Below, piece by piece: positions 44,251 to 55,028 of a DNA stretch of 64,000 nucleotides. The position numbers and the translations under genes are program-made. Where the stretch lies: NCBI RefSeq assembly GCF_001667035.1, contig NZ_LZIR01000027.1:1-64000 (forward strand). Reading direction: 5' to 3'. This DNA is from Mycobacterium sp. 852002-51057_SCH5723018 (GTDB lineage: Bacteria > Actinomycetota > Actinomycetes > Mycobacteriales > Mycobacteriaceae). Below the pieces are notes generated by a model that searched no databases, was not told the origin of the DNA, and was given only the letters and a program-made list of their open reading frames with translations. Within the stretch, counting starts at the first letter, position 1, and the number at the start of each line of letters is the position of its first letter.

Positions 44251-45833
44251 GCTCGTCTGTTATGACCGCGCCGTCGTTCGCCGACGAGCACCGCCGACTC
44301 GTCCGCGAGCTGAACGCCAAGTTGGCCGCGGCGGCGTTGGGCGGCAGCGAACGCGCCCGCGAACGCCACGTCAGCCGCGGCAAGCTGTTGCCCCGCGAAC
44401 GGGTCGATCGCCTGCTGGATCCGGGCAGCCCGTTCTTGGAGCTGTCGCCGCTGGCCGCCAACGGCATGTACGACGACGAGTCCCCGGGTGCGGGCGTCAT
44501 CACCGGTATTGGGCGGGTGTCGGAGCGCGAGTGCGTGATTGTCGTCAACGACGCCACGGTCAAGGGCGGCACCTACTACCCCATGACGGTCAAAAAGCAC
44601 CTGCGTGCCCAGGAAGTCGCGCTGCAGAACCGGTTGCCGTGCATCTACCTGGTGGACTCCGGCGGTGCGTTCCTTCCGCGCCAGGACGAGGTGTTCCCCG
44701 ACCGCGAGCACTTCGGCCGGATCTTCTACAACCAGGCGACCATGAGCGCCAAAGGGATTCCGCAGGTGGCCGCGGTGCTGGGTTCGTGCACGGCGGGCGG
44801 CGCCTACGTGCCGGCGATGAGCGACGAGGCCGTCATCGTGCGCGAGCAGGGCACGATCTTCCTCGGCGGCCCGCCGCTGGTGAAGGCCGCTACCGGCGAG
44901 ATCGTCTCCGCGGAGGAGCTCGGCGGCGGCGACCTGCATTCGCGCGTCTCCGGTGTCACCGACCACCTGGCGGAGGACGACGAGCACGCGCTGCGGATCG
45001 TCCGCTCGATCGTGGCCACCTTCGGCCCGCGAGAGCCCGGCCAATGGGAGGTGCGACGGTCGGTCGAGCCCAAGCACGCACAAACCGAGCTCTACGACGT
45101 GGTGCCGCCGGACCCCCGGGTGCCCTATGACGTGCACGAGGTCATCGTCCGGCTGGTCGACGGCAGCGAATTCGGCGAATTCAAGGCCAATTACGGCAAG
45201 ACGCTGGTGACCGCCTTCGCCCGCATCCACGGTCACCCCGTCGGGATCATCGCCAACAACGGCGTGCTGTTCAGCGAATCCGCCCTGAAGGGCGCGCATT
45301 TCATCGAGCTGTGCGACAAGCGCAACATCCCGCTGCTGTTCCTGCAGAACATCGCCGGGTTCATGGTCGGGCGCGACTACGAGGCCGGCGGCATCGCCAA
45401 GCATGGCGCCAAGATGGTCACCGCCGTGGCATGCGCCCGGGTGCCCAAGCTGACCGTCGTGATCGGCGGATCCTATGGCGCGGGCAACTATTCGATGTGC
45501 GGGCGGGCGTATTCGCCCCGGTTCCTGTGGATGTGGCCCAACGCGCGGATTTCGGTGATGGGGGGCGAGCAGGCGGCGTCGGTGCTCGCGACGGTCCGCG
45601 GTGAGCAGCTCGCCACGGCGGGTAAGCCGTGGTCGGCCGACGAGGAGGAGGCGTTCAAGGCGCCCATCCGCGAGCAGTACGAAGACCAGGGCAACCCGTA
45701 CTACTCGACGGCCCGCCTGTGGGACGACGGCATTATCGACCCGGCCGACACCAGAACCTGTGTCGGGCTTGCGCTTTCGGCATGCGTCCACGCGCCGCTG
45801 GAACCGGTCTCCTACGGCGTCTTTCGGATGTGA
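44247..45833 (+). CDS. accD1: 3-methylcrotonyl-CoA carboxylase carboxyltransferase (beta) subunit
   Basis: A 528-residue carboxyltransferase subunit. With AccA1 it carboxylates 3-methylcrotonyl-CoA in leucine breakdown. Two crotonase-fold halves are seen, with acyl-CoA and biotin oxyanion-hole glycines in [20 protein letters not shown] and [18 protein letters not shown]. The start at GTG 44247 has GGGAGG upstream and overlaps the scoA'-'scoB relic stop (GTGA); an ATG at 44262 is the alternative. The next gene is two bases away. Regulation is probably by the BkaR-type palindrome at the head of the operon. Confidence 0.94.
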   Translation: MSSSVMTAPSFADEHRRLVRELNAKLAAAALGGSERARERHVSRGKLLPRERVDRLLDPGSPFLELSPLAANGMYDDESPGAGVITGIGRVSERECVIVVNDATVKGGTYYPMTVKKHLRAQEVALQNRLPCIYLVDSGGAFLPRQDEVFPDREHFGRIFYNQATMSAKGIPQVAAVLGSCTAGGAYVPAMSDEAVIVREQGTIFLGGPPLVKAATGEIVSAEELGGGDLHSRVSGVTDHLAEDDEHALRIVRSIVATFGPREPGQWEVRRSVEPKHAQTELYDVVPPDPRVPYDVHEVIVRLVDGSEFGEFKANYGKTLVTAFARIHGHPVGIIANNGVLFSESALKGAHFIELCDKRNIPLLFLQNIAGFMVGRDYEAGGIAKHGAKMVTAVACARVPKLTVVIGGSYGAGNYSMCGRAYSPRFLWMWPNARISVMGGEQAASVLATVRGEQLATAGKPWSADEEEAFKAPIREQYEDQGNPYYSTARLWDDGIIDPADTRTCVGLALSACVHAPLEPVSYGVFRM

Positions 45834-45835
45834 AG

Positions 45836-47839
45836 ATGTTCGACACGGTATTGGTGGCCAACCGCGGCGAGATCGCGGTGCGGGTGATCCGGACCCTGCG
45901 CCGGCTGGGCATCCGGTCGGTCGCCGTCTTCAGCGACCCGGACGCCACCGCGCGCCACGTGCTCGAGGCGGACACGGCCGTCCGGCTGGGACCGGCCGCG
46001 GCGCGCGAAAGCTACCTGAACATCGCCAAGGTGGTCGACGCCGCCGTGCGCACGGGATCCCAGGCGATCCACCCGGGCTACGGGTTCCTTTCGGAGAACG
46101 CCGGTTTCGCGGCCGCCTGCGAACGTGCCGGCGTGGTGTTCCTGGGGCCGCCGGCGCGGGCGATCCAGGTCATGGGCGACAAGATCACCGCCAAGAACGC
46201 GGTCGCCGCCTTCGACGTTCCGGTGGTGCCCGGCGTGGCGAAACCGGGGCTGACCGATGACGAACTGGTCGCGGCGGCCGATGAGGTCGGCTATCCGGTG
46301 TTGATCAAGCCGTCGGCAGGCGGCGGCGGCAAGGGCATGCGGCTGGTGGGCGACCCGGCCCGGCTGCGCGAGGCGCTGGTGGGGGCGCGCCGGGAGGCTG
46401 CCTCGTCGTTCGGTGACGACACCCTGTTCCTGGAGCGATTCGTGTTGCGGCCCAGGCACATCGAGGTGCAGGTGCTAGCCGACACCCACGGCAACGTGCT
46501 GCATCTGGGCGAGCGCGAATGCAGTCTGCAGCGCCGCCACCAGAAGGTCATCGAGGAGGCGCCGTCGGCGCTGCTGGATCCCGAGACGCGCGCGCGGATC
46601 GGGGCCGCGGCCTGCAACACCGCCCGCAGCGTCGACTACGTCGGTGCCGGCACCGTGGAGTTCATCGTGTCCGCGGACCGGCCGGACGAATTCTTCTTCA
46701 TGGAAATGAACACCCGCCTGCAGGTTGAGCATCCGGTCACCGAAGCCGTCACCGGCCTGGACCTGGTGGAGTGGCAGCTGCGGGTCGCCGCGGGCGAGAA
46801 GCTGGCGTTCGCCCAGGACGAGATCGAACTGCGCGGGCACGCCATCGAGGCCCGCGTGTACGCCGAAGATCCGGCGCGGGGCTTCCTGCCCACCGGCGGC
46901 CGGGTGCTGCAGGTGTTCGAGCCGTCCGGCGACGGGGTGCGGGTGGATTCGTCACTGCTGGCCGGAACGCTGGTCGGCAGCGACTACGACCCGATGCTGA
47001 GCAAGGTGATCGCATACGGGAGCGATCGCGAGGAGGCGCTTGACAAACTCGACCGGGCGCTGGCGCGGACCGCGGTCCTGGGTGTGCAGACCAACGTCGA
47101 ATTCCTCCGGTTCCTTTTGGCCGACGATCGGGTGCGGGCCGGCGACCTGGACACCGCGCTGCTGGACGAGCGGCTGGCCGACTTCGCGCCCGCCCCCGCG
47201 CCCGACGATGTGCTCGCCGCCGGCGGCCTCTTTCGTCACTGGGCTTTGGCTTTCAGGGCTCGCCGCGGCGACGGCAACCCGTGGGCCGAGCCGACGGGAT
47301 GGCGGGTCGGCGGTGGCGCGGCGCCGGTGCGTACCGAGATGCAGACCCCGCTGCGCCGCGAGATGGTGTCGGTGTGGGGGTTACCCGAGGCCGCCAGGGT
47401 GCAGGTCGGCGACGGTGAGATCGTCAGCGCCAGCGTGGAAGTCAAAGGGACACTGATGAGCGCGACGCTGGACGGGCTGCGCCGCGAATACCGGTGGGCC
47501 GAGGCCGACCGGCACCTGTGGATCGCCGACGAACGCGGAACCTGGCACCTCCGGGAGGCCGAGGAACACAAGATTCACCGCGCCACCGGCAAGCAGCAAG
47601 CGGACATCGTCAGCCCCATGCCCGGCAGCGTCATCGCCGTCCAGGTCTCCTCCGGCGCTCAAGTGTCCGAAGGAGACGTGGTGGTGGTCGTCGAGGCGAT
47701 GAAGATGGAACACTCACTGGCCGCGCCGGTTTCGGGGCAAGTGGAGGTGCTGGTATCCGTCGGCGATCAGGTGGCGGTGGATCAGGTGCTGGCCCGGCTG
47801 ATCCCGGATCCCCAAGAAGGCTCAGAAAGTAAGGACTAG
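45836..47839 (+). CDS. accA1: Biotin-dependent acyl-CoA carboxylase alpha subunit
   Basis: A 667-residue subunit with biotin carboxylase and biotin carrier parts. Seen: N-terminal carboxylase [23 protein letters not shown] loop [21 protein letters not shown] and [12 protein letters not shown]; a linker domain; and the C-terminal carrier with biotinyl Lys623 in [10 protein letters not shown]. It works with AccD1 as the 3-methylcrotonyl-CoA carboxylase. The start is ATG 45836, two bases after the accD1 stop, and the next gene begins two bases past its end, showing a tight operon. The length is a little above the M. tuberculosis protein as I recall. Confidence 0.94.
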   Translation: MFDTVLVANRGEIAVRVIRTLRRLGIRSVAVFSDPDATARHVLEADTAVRLGPAAARESYLNIAKVVDAAVRTGSQAIHPGYGFLSENAGFAAACERAGVVFLGPPARAIQVMGDKITAKNAVAAFDVPVVPGVAKPGLTDDELVAAADEVGYPVLIKPSAGGGGKGMRLVGDPARLREALVGARREAASSFGDDTLFLERFVLRPRHIEVQVLADTHGNVLHLGERECSLQRRHQKVIEEAPSALLDPETRARIGAAACNTARSVDYVGAGTVEFIVSADRPDEFFFMEMNTRLQVEHPVTEAVTGLDLVEWQLRVAAGEKLAFAQDEIELRGHAIEARVYAEDPARGFLPTGGRVLQVFEPSGDGVRVDSSLLAGTLVGSDYDPMLSKVIAYGSDREEALDKLDRALARTAVLGVQTNVEFLRFLLADDRVRAGDLDTALLDERLADFAPAPAPDDVLAAGGLFRHWALAFRARRGDGNPWAEPTGWRVGGGAAPVRTEMQTPLRREMVSVWGLPEAARVQVGDGEIVSASVEVKGTLMSATLDGLRREYRWAEADRHLWIADERGTWHLREAEEHKIHRATGKQQADIVSPMPGSVIAVQVSSGAQVSEGDVVVVVEAMKMEHSLAAPVSGQVEVLVSVGDQVAVDQVLARLIPDPQEGSESKD

Positions 47840-47841
47840 AC

Positions 47842-49017
47842 ATGACGACTTCCATTACGGCCGGGACGTTACCCAAGGAATACGAAGATCTTCGCGACAC
47901 CGTCGCCGACTTCGCACGCACCGTGGTCGCGCCGGTGTCGGCCAAACACGATGAGGAGCACAGCTTCCCGTACGAGGTCGTCGCCAAGATGGGCGAGATG
48001 GGGCTGTTCGGCCTGCCGTTCCCGGAGGAGTACGGCGGCATGGGCGGCGACTACTTCGCGCTGGCACTGGCCCTCGAGGAACTCGGCAAGGTCGACCAGT
48101 CGGTGGCCATCACGCTGGAAGCCGGAGTGGGGTTGGGCGCGATGCCGATCTACCGGTTCGGCACCGAGGAGCAGAAGCAGAAGTGGCTGCCCGACCTGGT
48201 GGCCGGACGGGCGCTGGCCGGCTTCGGGCTGACCGAGCCGGGTGCGGGTTCCGACGCGGGCGGCACGCGTACCACCGCCCGGCTCGATGACGGCGAATGG
48301 GTGATCAACGGCGCCAAGCAATTCATCACCAACTCCGGCACCGACATCACCTCGCTGGTCACCGTCACCGCGGTCACCGGGACCATTGGAATCGGGGCGG
48401 GTGGCAAGAAAGAGATCTCGACGATCATCGTGCCCAACGGCACAACGGGATTCACCGTCGAGCCGGTCTACAACAAGGTCGGCTGGAACGCCTCGGACAC
48501 CCACCCGCTGACCTTCGCCGACGCCCGCGTTCCCGAGGAGAATCTGCTGGGCGCCCGCGGAACCGGCTACGCCAACTTCCTGTCCATCCTGGACGAGGGC
48601 CGCATCGCGATCGCCGCGCTGGCCACCGGAGTGGCGCAGGGATGCGTCGATGAGAGCGTCAAGTACGCCAAGGAGCGCGAATCGTTCGGCAAGCCGATCG
48701 GTTCCTACCAGGCGATCAGCTTCAAGATCGCGCGGATGGAGGCCCGCGCCCACGTCGCACGCACGGCCTACTACGATGCGGCTGCAAAGATGTTGGCGGG
48801 CAAGCCATTCAAAAAGGATGCCGCGATCGCGAAGATGATCTCCTCGGAGGCGGCGATGGACAACGCCCGCGACGCCACACAGATCCACGGGGGGTACGGC
48901 TTCATGAACGAGTATCCGGTGGCGCGGCACTACCGCGACAGCAAGATCCTCGAGATCGGTGAAGGGACTACCGAAGTGCAGTTGATGCTCATCGCTCGAT
49001 CGCTGGGGCTGTCGTGA
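47842..49017 (+). CDS. fadE19: Acyl-CoA dehydrogenase (isovaleryl-CoA dehydrogenase-like)
   Basis: A 391-residue FAD enzyme introducing the alpha,beta double bond in a short branched acyl-CoA. Seen: family signature [15 protein letters not shown], flavin-binding stretch [40 protein letters not shown], and catalytic base Glu374 in IGEGTTEVQ. Between the keto-acid dehydrogenase and the methylcrotonyl-CoA carboxylase genes, isovaleryl-CoA is the expected substrate, by context. The ATG starts two bases after accA1, and the stop overlaps the next start (GTGA). Confidence 0.93.
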   Translation: MTTSITAGTLPKEYEDLRDTVADFARTVVAPVSAKHDEEHSFPYEVVAKMGEMGLFGLPFPEEYGGMGGDYFALALALEELGKVDQSVAITLEAGVGLGAMPIYRFGTEEQKQKWLPDLVAGRALAGFGLTEPGAGSDAGGTRTTARLDDGEWVINGAKQFITNSGTDITSLVTVTAVTGTIGIGAGGKKEISTIIVPNGTTGFTVEPVYNKVGWNASDTHPLTFADARVPEENLLGARGTGYANFLSILDEGRIAIAALATGVAQGCVDESVKYAKERESFGKPIGSYQAISFKIARMEARAHVARTAYYDAAAKMLAGKPFKKDAAIAKMISSEAAMDNARDATQIHGGYGFMNEYPVARHYRDSKILEIGEGTTEVQLMLIARSLGLS

Positions 49018-49523
49018 CAGCTACCGAACCGGGTGGCAAGTCAATCATCCAGCGCGGCTTGTGGTTTGAGGAGTTCGAGGTCGGCACCACCTATCTGCAC
49101 CGGCCCGGCCGCACCGTCACCGAGGCCGACAACGTGTTGTTCACCACGCTGACGATGAACACGCAGTCGCTGCACCTCGACGCGGCCTGGGCCGCCGAGC
49201 AGCCGGGCTTTCGGGGCGAAAGGCTGGTGAACTCCATGTTCACCCTCTCGACGCTGGTCGGGCTATCGGTGGCGCAGCTGACACTCGGCACCATCGTGGC
49301 CAACCTGGGCTTCTCCGAGGTCTCGTTTCCCAAGCCGGTCTTTCACGGCGACACCCTGTACGCCGAGACGGTGTGCGCCGGCAAACGCGAGTCGAAGAGC
49401 CGGCCTGGCGAAGGCATCGTCACGCTCGAGCACACCGGCCGCAACCAGCATGGCGACGTCGTGGCGCGGGCGGCGCGGACCACGCTGGTGCAGAAGCGCC
49501 CAAGCACGGGGGAGCCCCGATGA
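49014..49523 (+). CDS. MaoC-like (R)-enoyl-CoA hydratase (Rv2499c-like)
   Basis: A 169-residue hot-dog protein. The segment [40 protein letters not shown] carries the MaoC hydratase region with Asp and His, and [20 protein letters not shown] follows. It hydrates an enoyl-CoA, by context 3-methylglutaconyl-CoA in leucine breakdown, feeding the CitE-type lyase. Start GTG 49014 overlaps the fadE19 stop and the end overlaps the citE-like start (ATGA), so these three are translationally coupled. Confidence 0.86.
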   Translation: MTATEPGGKSIIQRGLWFEEFEVGTTYLHRPGRTVTEADNVLFTTLTMNTQSLHLDAAWAAEQPGFRGERLVNSMFTLSTLVGLSVAQLTLGTIVANLGFSEVSFPKPVFHGDTLYAETVCAGKRESKSRPGEGIVTLEHTGRNQHGDVVARAARTTLVQKRPSTGEPR

Positions 49524-50341
49524 ACCTGCGCTCCGCCGGGCCCGCGTGGCTGTTCTGCCCCGCCGACCGTCCCGAGCGTTTCGCCAAGGCCGCCGCTGCC
49601 GCCGACGTGGTGATCCTCGATCTCGAGGACGGCGTGGCCGAAGCCGACAAGGCCGCCGCCCGCAAGGCGCTGCGCGAGACGCCGCTGGACCCCGAGCGCA
49701 CCGTGGTGCGCATCAACGCGGCAGGCTCCGGCGAGCACGCCCTCGACCTAGAGGCCCTCGCCGACACCGCGTACGCGACGGTGATGTTGTCCAAGACCGA
49801 ATCGGCCGCGCAGGTGACCGGGCTCGCGCCGCGCGACGTCATCGCGCTGATCGAGACCCCACGCGGTGCGGTGTGCGCCGCCGAAATCGCCGCGGCGCAG
49901 GGCACCGTGGCGATGATGTGGGGCGCCGAGGACCTGGTCGCAACGCTGGGCGGCAGCTCCAGCCGGCGGCCCGACGGCACCTACCGGGACGTCGCCCGCC
50001 ACGTGCGGTCGACGGTCCTGCTGGCGGCGTCGGCGTTCGGCCGCATCGCGCTGGACGCCGTGCATCTGGACATCCGCGACCTCGAGGGCCTGCGGGAGGA
50101 GGCCGACGACGGCGTCGCGGTGGGCTTCGACGGGACCGTGTGTATCCACCCGAGCCAGATCGCGGTGGTGCGCGAGGCCTATCGTCCCGGCGAGGAGAAG
50201 CTGGATTGGGCGCGGCGGGTTTTGGCGGCGGCGAAGACCGAACGCGGGGTGTTCGCGTTCGAAGGACAGATGGTGGACTCGCCCGTGCTCAAGCACGCCG
50301 AGATGTTGCTGCGGCGGGCGGGGGAGTCGGCCACGGGCTGA
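49520..50341 (+). CDS. citE: CitE-like beta-hydroxyacyl-CoA lyase (Rv2498c-like)
   Basis: A 273-residue TIM-barrel lyase of the CitE/HpcH group. Seen: [34 protein letters not shown] at the start, [19 protein letters not shown], and GTVCIHPSQ near the end, with the metal-binding acids of the family. Free-standing CitE proteins of this type in mycobacteria cleave (R)-HMG-CoA and citramalyl-CoA, linking leucine and itaconate breakdown. Here it would give acetyl-CoA and acetoacetate, the substrate that ScoAB would have used. Overlaps the MaoC gene by four bases. Confidence 0.88.
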   Translation: MNLRSAGPAWLFCPADRPERFAKAAAAADVVILDLEDGVAEADKAAARKALRETPLDPERTVVRINAAGSGEHALDLEALADTAYATVMLSKTESAAQVTGLAPRDVIALIETPRGAVCAAEIAAAQGTVAMMWGAEDLVATLGGSSSRRPDGTYRDVARHVRSTVLLAASAFGRIALDAVHLDIRDLEGLREEADDGVAVGFDGTVCIHPSQIAVVREAYRPGEEKLDWARRVLAAAKTERGVFAFEGQMVDSPVLKHAEMLLRRAGESATG

Positions 50342-50578
50342 GGGTCAAAGGCGCCGAAGCCCACCCGCGCCGACGGGCGCGACACGTTCTCGGCTCGACC
50401 GCGATCAACGCCCTGTCTTCGGGTTTGAGCGCATAATGGGGGATACGCCAGTGTCGCGGCGAGCGAAGCCTTTCGTGCAGCTGGCGATCGACTTCCGCTC
50501 GCGGTAGGTCCCGGCTGAGGTTTTGCTGTGGCCCGCCGAGGTCTTAAGTGCCACGCGGCTCCGAGCTAAGGAGGCGGT
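50342..50578 (+). promoter_or_regulatory. 237-bp spacer before bkdA
   Basis: No gene seen. GCATAATGGG near 50430 is a possible -10 region. AAGGAGG immediately before the bkdA ATG is a strong ribosome site. The spacer suggests that bkdABC have their own promoter in addition to read-through. Confidence 0.35.
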
Positions 50579-51670
50579 ATGGCGGAGAGCCCTCGGGCGC
50601 CGATGACTGTCGACCTCGAGCCGGTCCGACTCGTGGCCGCGGACGGCACGCCGACGGCCGAAAGCCGCTACAGCCGCGACCTTCCCCCAGAGACGCTGTG
50701 CTGGCTCTACGAAATGATGGTGGTCACCCGCGAGCTCGACACCGAGTTCGTCAACCTCAAGCGCCAGGGGCAATTGGCGCTGTTCGCGTCGTGCCGCGGT
50801 CAGGAAGCCGCCCAGGTCGGCGCCACGGCCTGCCTGCGCAAGACGGACTGGCTGTTCCCCCAATACCGTGAGCTCGGCGCGTTTCTGGTGCGCGGCATCC
50901 CGCCCGCACACGTCGGCGTCGTTTGGCGCGGAACCTGGCACGGCGGACTGGAATTCACCAGGAAGTGCTGCGCCCCGATGTCGATTCCGATCGGCACCCA
51001 GGCCCCGCACGCGGTCGGCGCGGCGATGGCCGCGCAACGCCTTCGGGAGGATTCGGTGACGGTGGCCTTCCTCGGCGACGGCGCCACCAGCGAGGGCGAC
51101 GTCCACGAGGCGCTGAACTTCGCGGCCGTGTTCACCGCGCCGTGTGTGTTCTACGTGCAGAACAACCAGTGGGCGATCTCGGTGCCGATATACAAGCAGA
51201 CCGCCGCACCGTCCATCGCGCACAAGGCGATCGGCTACGGAATGCCCGGAATCCGGGTGGACGGCAACGACGTGCTGGCGTGCTACGCGGTGATGGCCGA
51301 GGCCGCTGCCCGCGCCCGGGCCGGGGGTGGGCCCACCTTGATCGAGGCGATCACCTACCGACTTGGCCCGCACACCACCGCCGATGATCCGACGCGGTAC
51401 CGCACGCAGGAGGAAGTGGACCGCTGGGCGGCACTGGACCCGATTCCGCGGTACCGCACGTATCTGCAGGGGCAGGGCCTGTGGTCGGAACGCCTGGAGG
51501 AGCGGGTCGCCGCCCGGGGCAGGCGAATGCGGGCCGAGTTGCGCGACGCGGTCTTCGATGCGCCCAATTTCGACATCGACGAGGTGTTCACCACCGTGTA
51601 CGCAGAGATCACGCCCGGGTTGCAGACCCAGCTGAAACAGCTGCGCACCGAATTGGGGCGGCCGGCATGA
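50579..51670 (+). CDS. bkdA: Branched-chain 2-keto acid dehydrogenase E1 alpha subunit
   Basis: A 363-residue thiamin-diphosphate subunit. Seen: SCRGQEAAQVGATACLRKTDWLFPQYRELG, the ThDP motif GDGATSEGDVHEALNFAAVF...NN (about 165-195), and the ending of E1 alpha proteins. It decarboxylates 2-keto acids of Leu, Ile and Val with BkdB. Named pdhA in older M. tuberculosis annotation, later shown to belong to the branched-chain complex. AAGGAGG lies just before the ATG. Its stop overlaps bkdB (ATGA). Confidence 0.93.
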   Translation: MAESPRAPMTVDLEPVRLVAADGTPTAESRYSRDLPPETLCWLYEMMVVTRELDTEFVNLKRQGQLALFASCRGQEAAQVGATACLRKTDWLFPQYRELGAFLVRGIPPAHVGVVWRGTWHGGLEFTRKCCAPMSIPIGTQAPHAVGAAMAAQRLREDSVTVAFLGDGATSEGDVHEALNFAAVFTAPCVFYVQNNQWAISVPIYKQTAAPSIAHKAIGYGMPGIRVDGNDVLACYAVMAEAAARARAGGGPTLIEAITYRLGPHTTADDPTRYRTQEEVDRWAALDPIPRYRTYLQGQGLWSERLEERVAARGRRMRAELRDAVFDAPNFDIDEVFTTVYAEITPGLQTQLKQLRTELGRPA

Positions 51671-52722
51671 CCCAGCTCGCCGACCCTCCCGCCGGCCCGG
51701 ACGAAACGTTAACGGCCGCAGTCGAGAACGTTGCCCTGGGTGCCCAGCCGTTGACCATGGTGCAGGCGCTGAACCGCGCGCTGCACGACGCGATGGCCGC
51801 CGACGATCGGGTCCTGGTGTTCGGCGAGGATGTCTCGGTCGAGGGTGGGGTGTTCCGGGTGACCGAGGGACTGGCCGAGACCTTCGGCGAGGACCGCTGC
51901 TTCGACACGCCGCTGGCGGAGTCGGCGATCATCGGGATCGCCGTGGGGTTGGCGCTGCGCGGCTTTGTGCCGGTGCCCGAGATCCAGTTCGACGGGTTCT
52001 CCTATCCGGCATTCGATCAGGTGGTCAGCCATTTGGCCAAGTACCGCACCCGGACCCGCGGCGAGATCAACATGCCCGTCACCGTCCGCATCCCGTCGTT
52101 CGGTGGTATCGGTGCGGCAGAACATCATTCGGAGTCGACGGAGTCGTACTGGGCGCACACGGCCGGCCTGAAGGTGGTGGTGCCCTCGAGCCCCGCCGAC
52201 GCCTATTGGTTGCTTCGCTACGCGATCGCCTGCCCGGACCCGGTGATATACCTGGAGCCCAAACGGCGCTACCAGGGCCGAGGCGTGGTCGACGCCAACC
52301 GGCCCGAACCGCCGATCGGGCAGGCAATGGTGCGCCGGCCGGGCACCGACGTCACCGTCGTGACGTATGGCAGCCTGGTGACCACCGCGGTGGCCACCGC
52401 GGAAGAGGCGCAGCGCCAACGCGGTTGGAGCCTGGAGGTCATCGACCTGCGATCGCTGGTCCCCTTCGACTTCGACACCATCGCCGAATCCATCCGGCGG
52501 ACCGGACGCTGCGTGGTGTTGCACGAAGGGCCGCGCAGCCTGGGCTACGGCGCCGGTCTGGCGGCGCGCATCCAGGAAGAGATGTTCTACGAGCTGGAGG
52601 CACCGGTGTTGCGCGCCTGCGGTTTTGACACGCCCTACCCACCGGCGCGGCTGGAGAGACTGTGGTTGCCGGGCCCCGACCGGCTGCTGGACTGCGTCGA
52701 ACGCGCGCTGGAGCTGCCGTGA
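51667..52722 (+). CDS. bkdB: Branched-chain 2-keto acid dehydrogenase E1 beta subunit
   Basis: A 351-residue transketolase-like subunit pairing with BkdA. Seen: [73 protein letters not shown], and a C-terminal domain with [11 protein letters not shown]. It overlaps bkdA by four bases and bkdC by four bases (GTGA), so the three subunits are coupled. The real N-terminus is the ATG at 51667, not the open frame that continues upstream. Confidence 0.94.
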   Translation: MTQLADPPAGPDETLTAAVENVALGAQPLTMVQALNRALHDAMAADDRVLVFGEDVSVEGGVFRVTEGLAETFGEDRCFDTPLAESAIIGIAVGLALRGFVPVPEIQFDGFSYPAFDQVVSHLAKYRTRTRGEINMPVTVRIPSFGGIGAAEHHSESTESYWAHTAGLKVVVPSSPADAYWLLRYAIACPDPVIYLEPKRRYQGRGVVDANRPEPPIGQAMVRRPGTDVTVVTYGSLVTTAVATAEEAQRQRGWSLEVIDLRSLVPFDFDTIAESIRRTGRCVVLHEGPRSLGYGAGLAARIQEEMFYELEAPVLRACGFDTPYPPARLERLWLPGPDRLLDCVERALELP

Positions 52723-53921
52723 GTGGCGAGGACCGGGTGAAGTCGTTCCGCGTCCCCGACCTTGGCGAGGGACTCGAAGAGGTGACGGTGTCGTGCTGGA
52801 ACGTCGCCGCCGGCGACGACGTCGAGCTCAACCAGATTCTGTGCTCGGTGGAGACCGCCAAGGCCGAGGTGGAGATCCCCAGCCCCTACGCCGGTCGGAT
52901 CGTCGAAACCCACGGCGCGGAGGGCGATGTGCTCCAGGTGGGTTCGGTGCTGGTCCGCATCGACACCGCACCGGTGAACGGCGAGGCGCCGGCGCCCAAC
53001 GGCGAGGTGGCGGCGCCCAACGGCGAGATGGCAACGCCGACGCTGGTCGGGTACGGGGCCGACGCCGGCATCGACGCCAGCCGCCGCACCGGCCGGCCGC
53101 TTGCCGCCCCGCCGGCGCGCAAGCTGGCCAAGGAGCTGTCGGTCGACCTGTCGTCGATACGGCACGTTCTGGCGGGTCGGGTGATCACGCCCGCGGACGT
53201 GCTCGCGGCGGCGCATGGGTCCGATGCTGCACCCGAGGTGCGGCCGGTCCGCGGCGTGCAGGCGCGGATGGCCGAGAAGATGACCTTGTCGCACCGCGAG
53301 ATCCCGGCCGCCCAGGCCAGCGTGGCCGTCGACTGCACGGAGTTGTTGCGGCTGTGTGAGCGGTTCCGTTCCGCCGATCAGCAGGTCACGCCGTTCATCC
53401 TCACGCTGCGGCTGCTCGTTATCGCATTGAGCCACAACATGATTCTCAACTCGACCTGGGTCGATGCGCCCGACGGCCCGCAGGTGCACGTCAGCCGCGG
53501 CGTGCAGCTGGGGTTCGGGGTGGCCACCAAACGCGGCCTGCTGGTCCCGGTCATCAGAGACGCTCACAAAAAGACGACCCGCGAATTAGGCCACCGCGCA
53601 GCGGAATTGATCGCCCACGCGCGGGAGGGCACCCTGACGCCCGCCGAGCTGACCGGCTCGACGTTCACCGTGTCGAACTTCGGGGCGCTGGGCCTGGACG
53701 GCGGTGTACCGGTGATCAACCACCCCGAAGCGGCGATCCTGGGCATGGGCGCGATCAAGCCACGCCCGGTCGTCGTCGGCGACGAGGTCAGAGTGCGGTC
53801 CACGATGACCCTGACATGCGTGTTCGACCATCGGGTCGCCGACGGCGCCGAGGTTGCGCAGTTCGTCTGCGAGCTTCGGGACCTGATCGAGTCGCCCGAG
53901 ACCGCGCTGTTGGACATCTAG
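52719..53921 (+). CDS. bkdC: Dihydrolipoamide acyltransferase (E2) of the branched-chain complex
   Basis: A 400-residue E2. Order: lipoyl domain with lipoyl-lysine in ETAKAEVE (Lys48), a short linker made of three copies of a 7-residue Asn-Gly-Glu unit (about 88-108), a peripheral-subunit binding domain ([19 protein letters not shown]...ITPADVLAA), and the acyltransferase core with [11 protein letters not shown] carrying the catalytic His and Asp. The core is about 230 residues. The GTG at 52719 overlaps bkdB; a GTG at 52737 would give 394 residues, close to the M. tuberculosis protein. No E3 gene is adjacent; the shared Lpd elsewhere would serve. Confidence 0.93.
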   Translation: MSGEDRVKSFRVPDLGEGLEEVTVSCWNVAAGDDVELNQILCSVETAKAEVEIPSPYAGRIVETHGAEGDVLQVGSVLVRIDTAPVNGEAPAPNGEVAAPNGEMATPTLVGYGADAGIDASRRTGRPLAAPPARKLAKELSVDLSSIRHVLAGRVITPADVLAAAHGSDAAPEVRPVRGVQARMAEKMTLSHREIPAAQASVAVDCTELLRLCERFRSADQQVTPFILTLRLLVIALSHNMILNSTWVDAPDGPQVHVSRGVQLGFGVATKRGLLVPVIRDAHKKTTRELGHRAAELIAHAREGTLTPAELTGSTFTVSNFGALGLDGGVPVINHPEAAILGMGAIKPRPVVVGDEVRVRSTMTLTCVFDHRVADGAEVAQFVCELRDLIESPETALLDI

Positions 53922-53948
53922 TGGTGTGTCCTGGATTTGGCCGTACCG

Positions 53949-54023
53949 GCGCCATGCGTTGACCGTCGCGGAGCCCTGACGGCCCGTGGCCCCGACGACT
54001 GCGATAGGCCCTGAGGACTTCAT
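53949..54023 (-). pseudogene. NmrA-family gene fragment (N-terminal remnant)
   Basis: Read from 54023 the minus strand gives MKSSGPIAVVGATGRQGSAT followed by VNA. This is the start and NAD(P)-binding GATGRQG motif of an NmrA/HSCARG-like protein, a family of about 300 residues. After about 23 codons the likeness stops and the frame runs into the antisense of bkdC. Only the 5' tip of the gene survives. AGCAAGC sits upstream; expression would give a useless peptide. Confidence 0.65.
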
Positions 54024-54058
54024 GTTCAGCTTGCTTCCTTCGCGCTGAAGTCTGGCAC

Positions 54059-54907
54059 TTACGTGGCGGGGCGGCGCGCTGGCGTTGGGTTCTGTTGACA
54101 GTCACGCCAGGCCACCATTTCTTTCAGCGCGCCGAGGTCGTAGCCCGTGGTGGGGTCAGGGGCGATCTCGGCGATGAACGTGGTGGCGCCGGCCTGGCGG
54201 TAGGCCTCGGCGCTTTCAATGCCGAACCAGTGCACCGAGCGTTCAATGTCGTTTCCGTCGCGTCCCGCGGCCCGGGCCATCTCGTTGAGCCGAGCGCTGG
54301 CTTCCGTGAAGCCGTCCACCGAGAGGAAGGTGTGCCAGATGTCGGCGTAGCGCACCACCGCGGGCAGGGTTCGCTTGGGGCCGGTGCCGCCGATGAGGAT
54401 GGGTATCTTGCGGACTGGCGGCGGGATCAGTTGGCCGAAGCGCGCCTCGATGCGCTTCAGCCCTTCGTCGAAGAGGTCGAAGCGGGATTTCCACGTTCCG
54501 AATTCGTATCCGTAACTGGTGTAGTCCTTTTCGTACCAGCCTGCGCCGAGACCGAGGATCAGCCGGCCGCAGCTGATGTGGTCGACGGTGCGGGCCATGT
54601 CGGCGAGCAGGTCGGGGTTGCGGTAGCCGATGCCGGTCACCAGCAGCCCGATCTCGGCGCGGTGGGTGATCTCACCCCACGATGCCAGCGCGGTCCAGCC
54701 CTCGAAGTTGGTGACGTCGGGCTGGATTTCGTCGAGCACGGGGATGCCCTGGTTGAGATCGGCGACCTGGGGCCTGTGGAAGTGATCCCAGCCGAAGATC
54801 AGGTCGGCCCCGAGTTCTTCGGCCTGCAGGACCGCGCTGCGCCAGGTGGCATAGTCCGGGGCGTTGCCGGGTTGCAGGAGAACGCCGGTGCGGATCGGTC
54901 GAGCCAC
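54059..54907 (-). CDS. LLM-class (F420-dependent) oxidoreductase
   Basis: A 282-residue TIM-barrel enzyme of the luciferase-like/F420-dependent group. Seen: RTGVLLQPGNAPDYATWRSAVLQAEELGADLIFGWDH at the start, HRAEIGLLVTGIGYRNPDLLADMARTVDHISCGRLILGLGAGW, and a region IPILIGGTGPKRTLPAVVRYADIW for the cofactor phosphate. Mycobacteria have many of these; the substrate is unknown. A TTG at 54934 and the GTG at 54907 are possible starts; GAAAGGAAC sits right for the GTG. Divergent from a LysR gene, which may control it. Confidence 0.87.
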   Translation of the reverse strand: MARPIRTGVLLQPGNAPDYATWRSAVLQAEELGADLIFGWDHFHRPQVADLNQGIPVLDEIQPDVTNFEGWTALASWGEITHRAEIGLLVTGIGYRNPDLLADMARTVDHISCGRLILGLGAGWYEKDYTSYGYEFGTWKSRFDLFDEGLKRIEARFGQLIPPPVRKIPILIGGTGPKRTLPAVVRYADIWHTFLSVDGFTEASARLNEMARAAGRDGNDIERSVHWFGIESAEAYRQAGATTFIAEIAPDPTTGYDLGALKEMVAWRDCQQNPTPARRPAT

Positions 54908-55028
54908 GGGTCGGTTCCTTTCAGTTGATGGCAAGAAGTCGCTGTCCTCCCACGTTCAACATGCAGATGCGGTGAAGGCTTTCCCAAAATCCCATTCATG
55001 TTTCTGGGCACTGCGATAAGTTTCTTGG

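Noticed and set aside
53586..53948. Continuation of the NmrA-like frame into bkdC
   Set aside because: After about 23 codons the translation loses all family likeness and is antisense to the E2 catalytic core.
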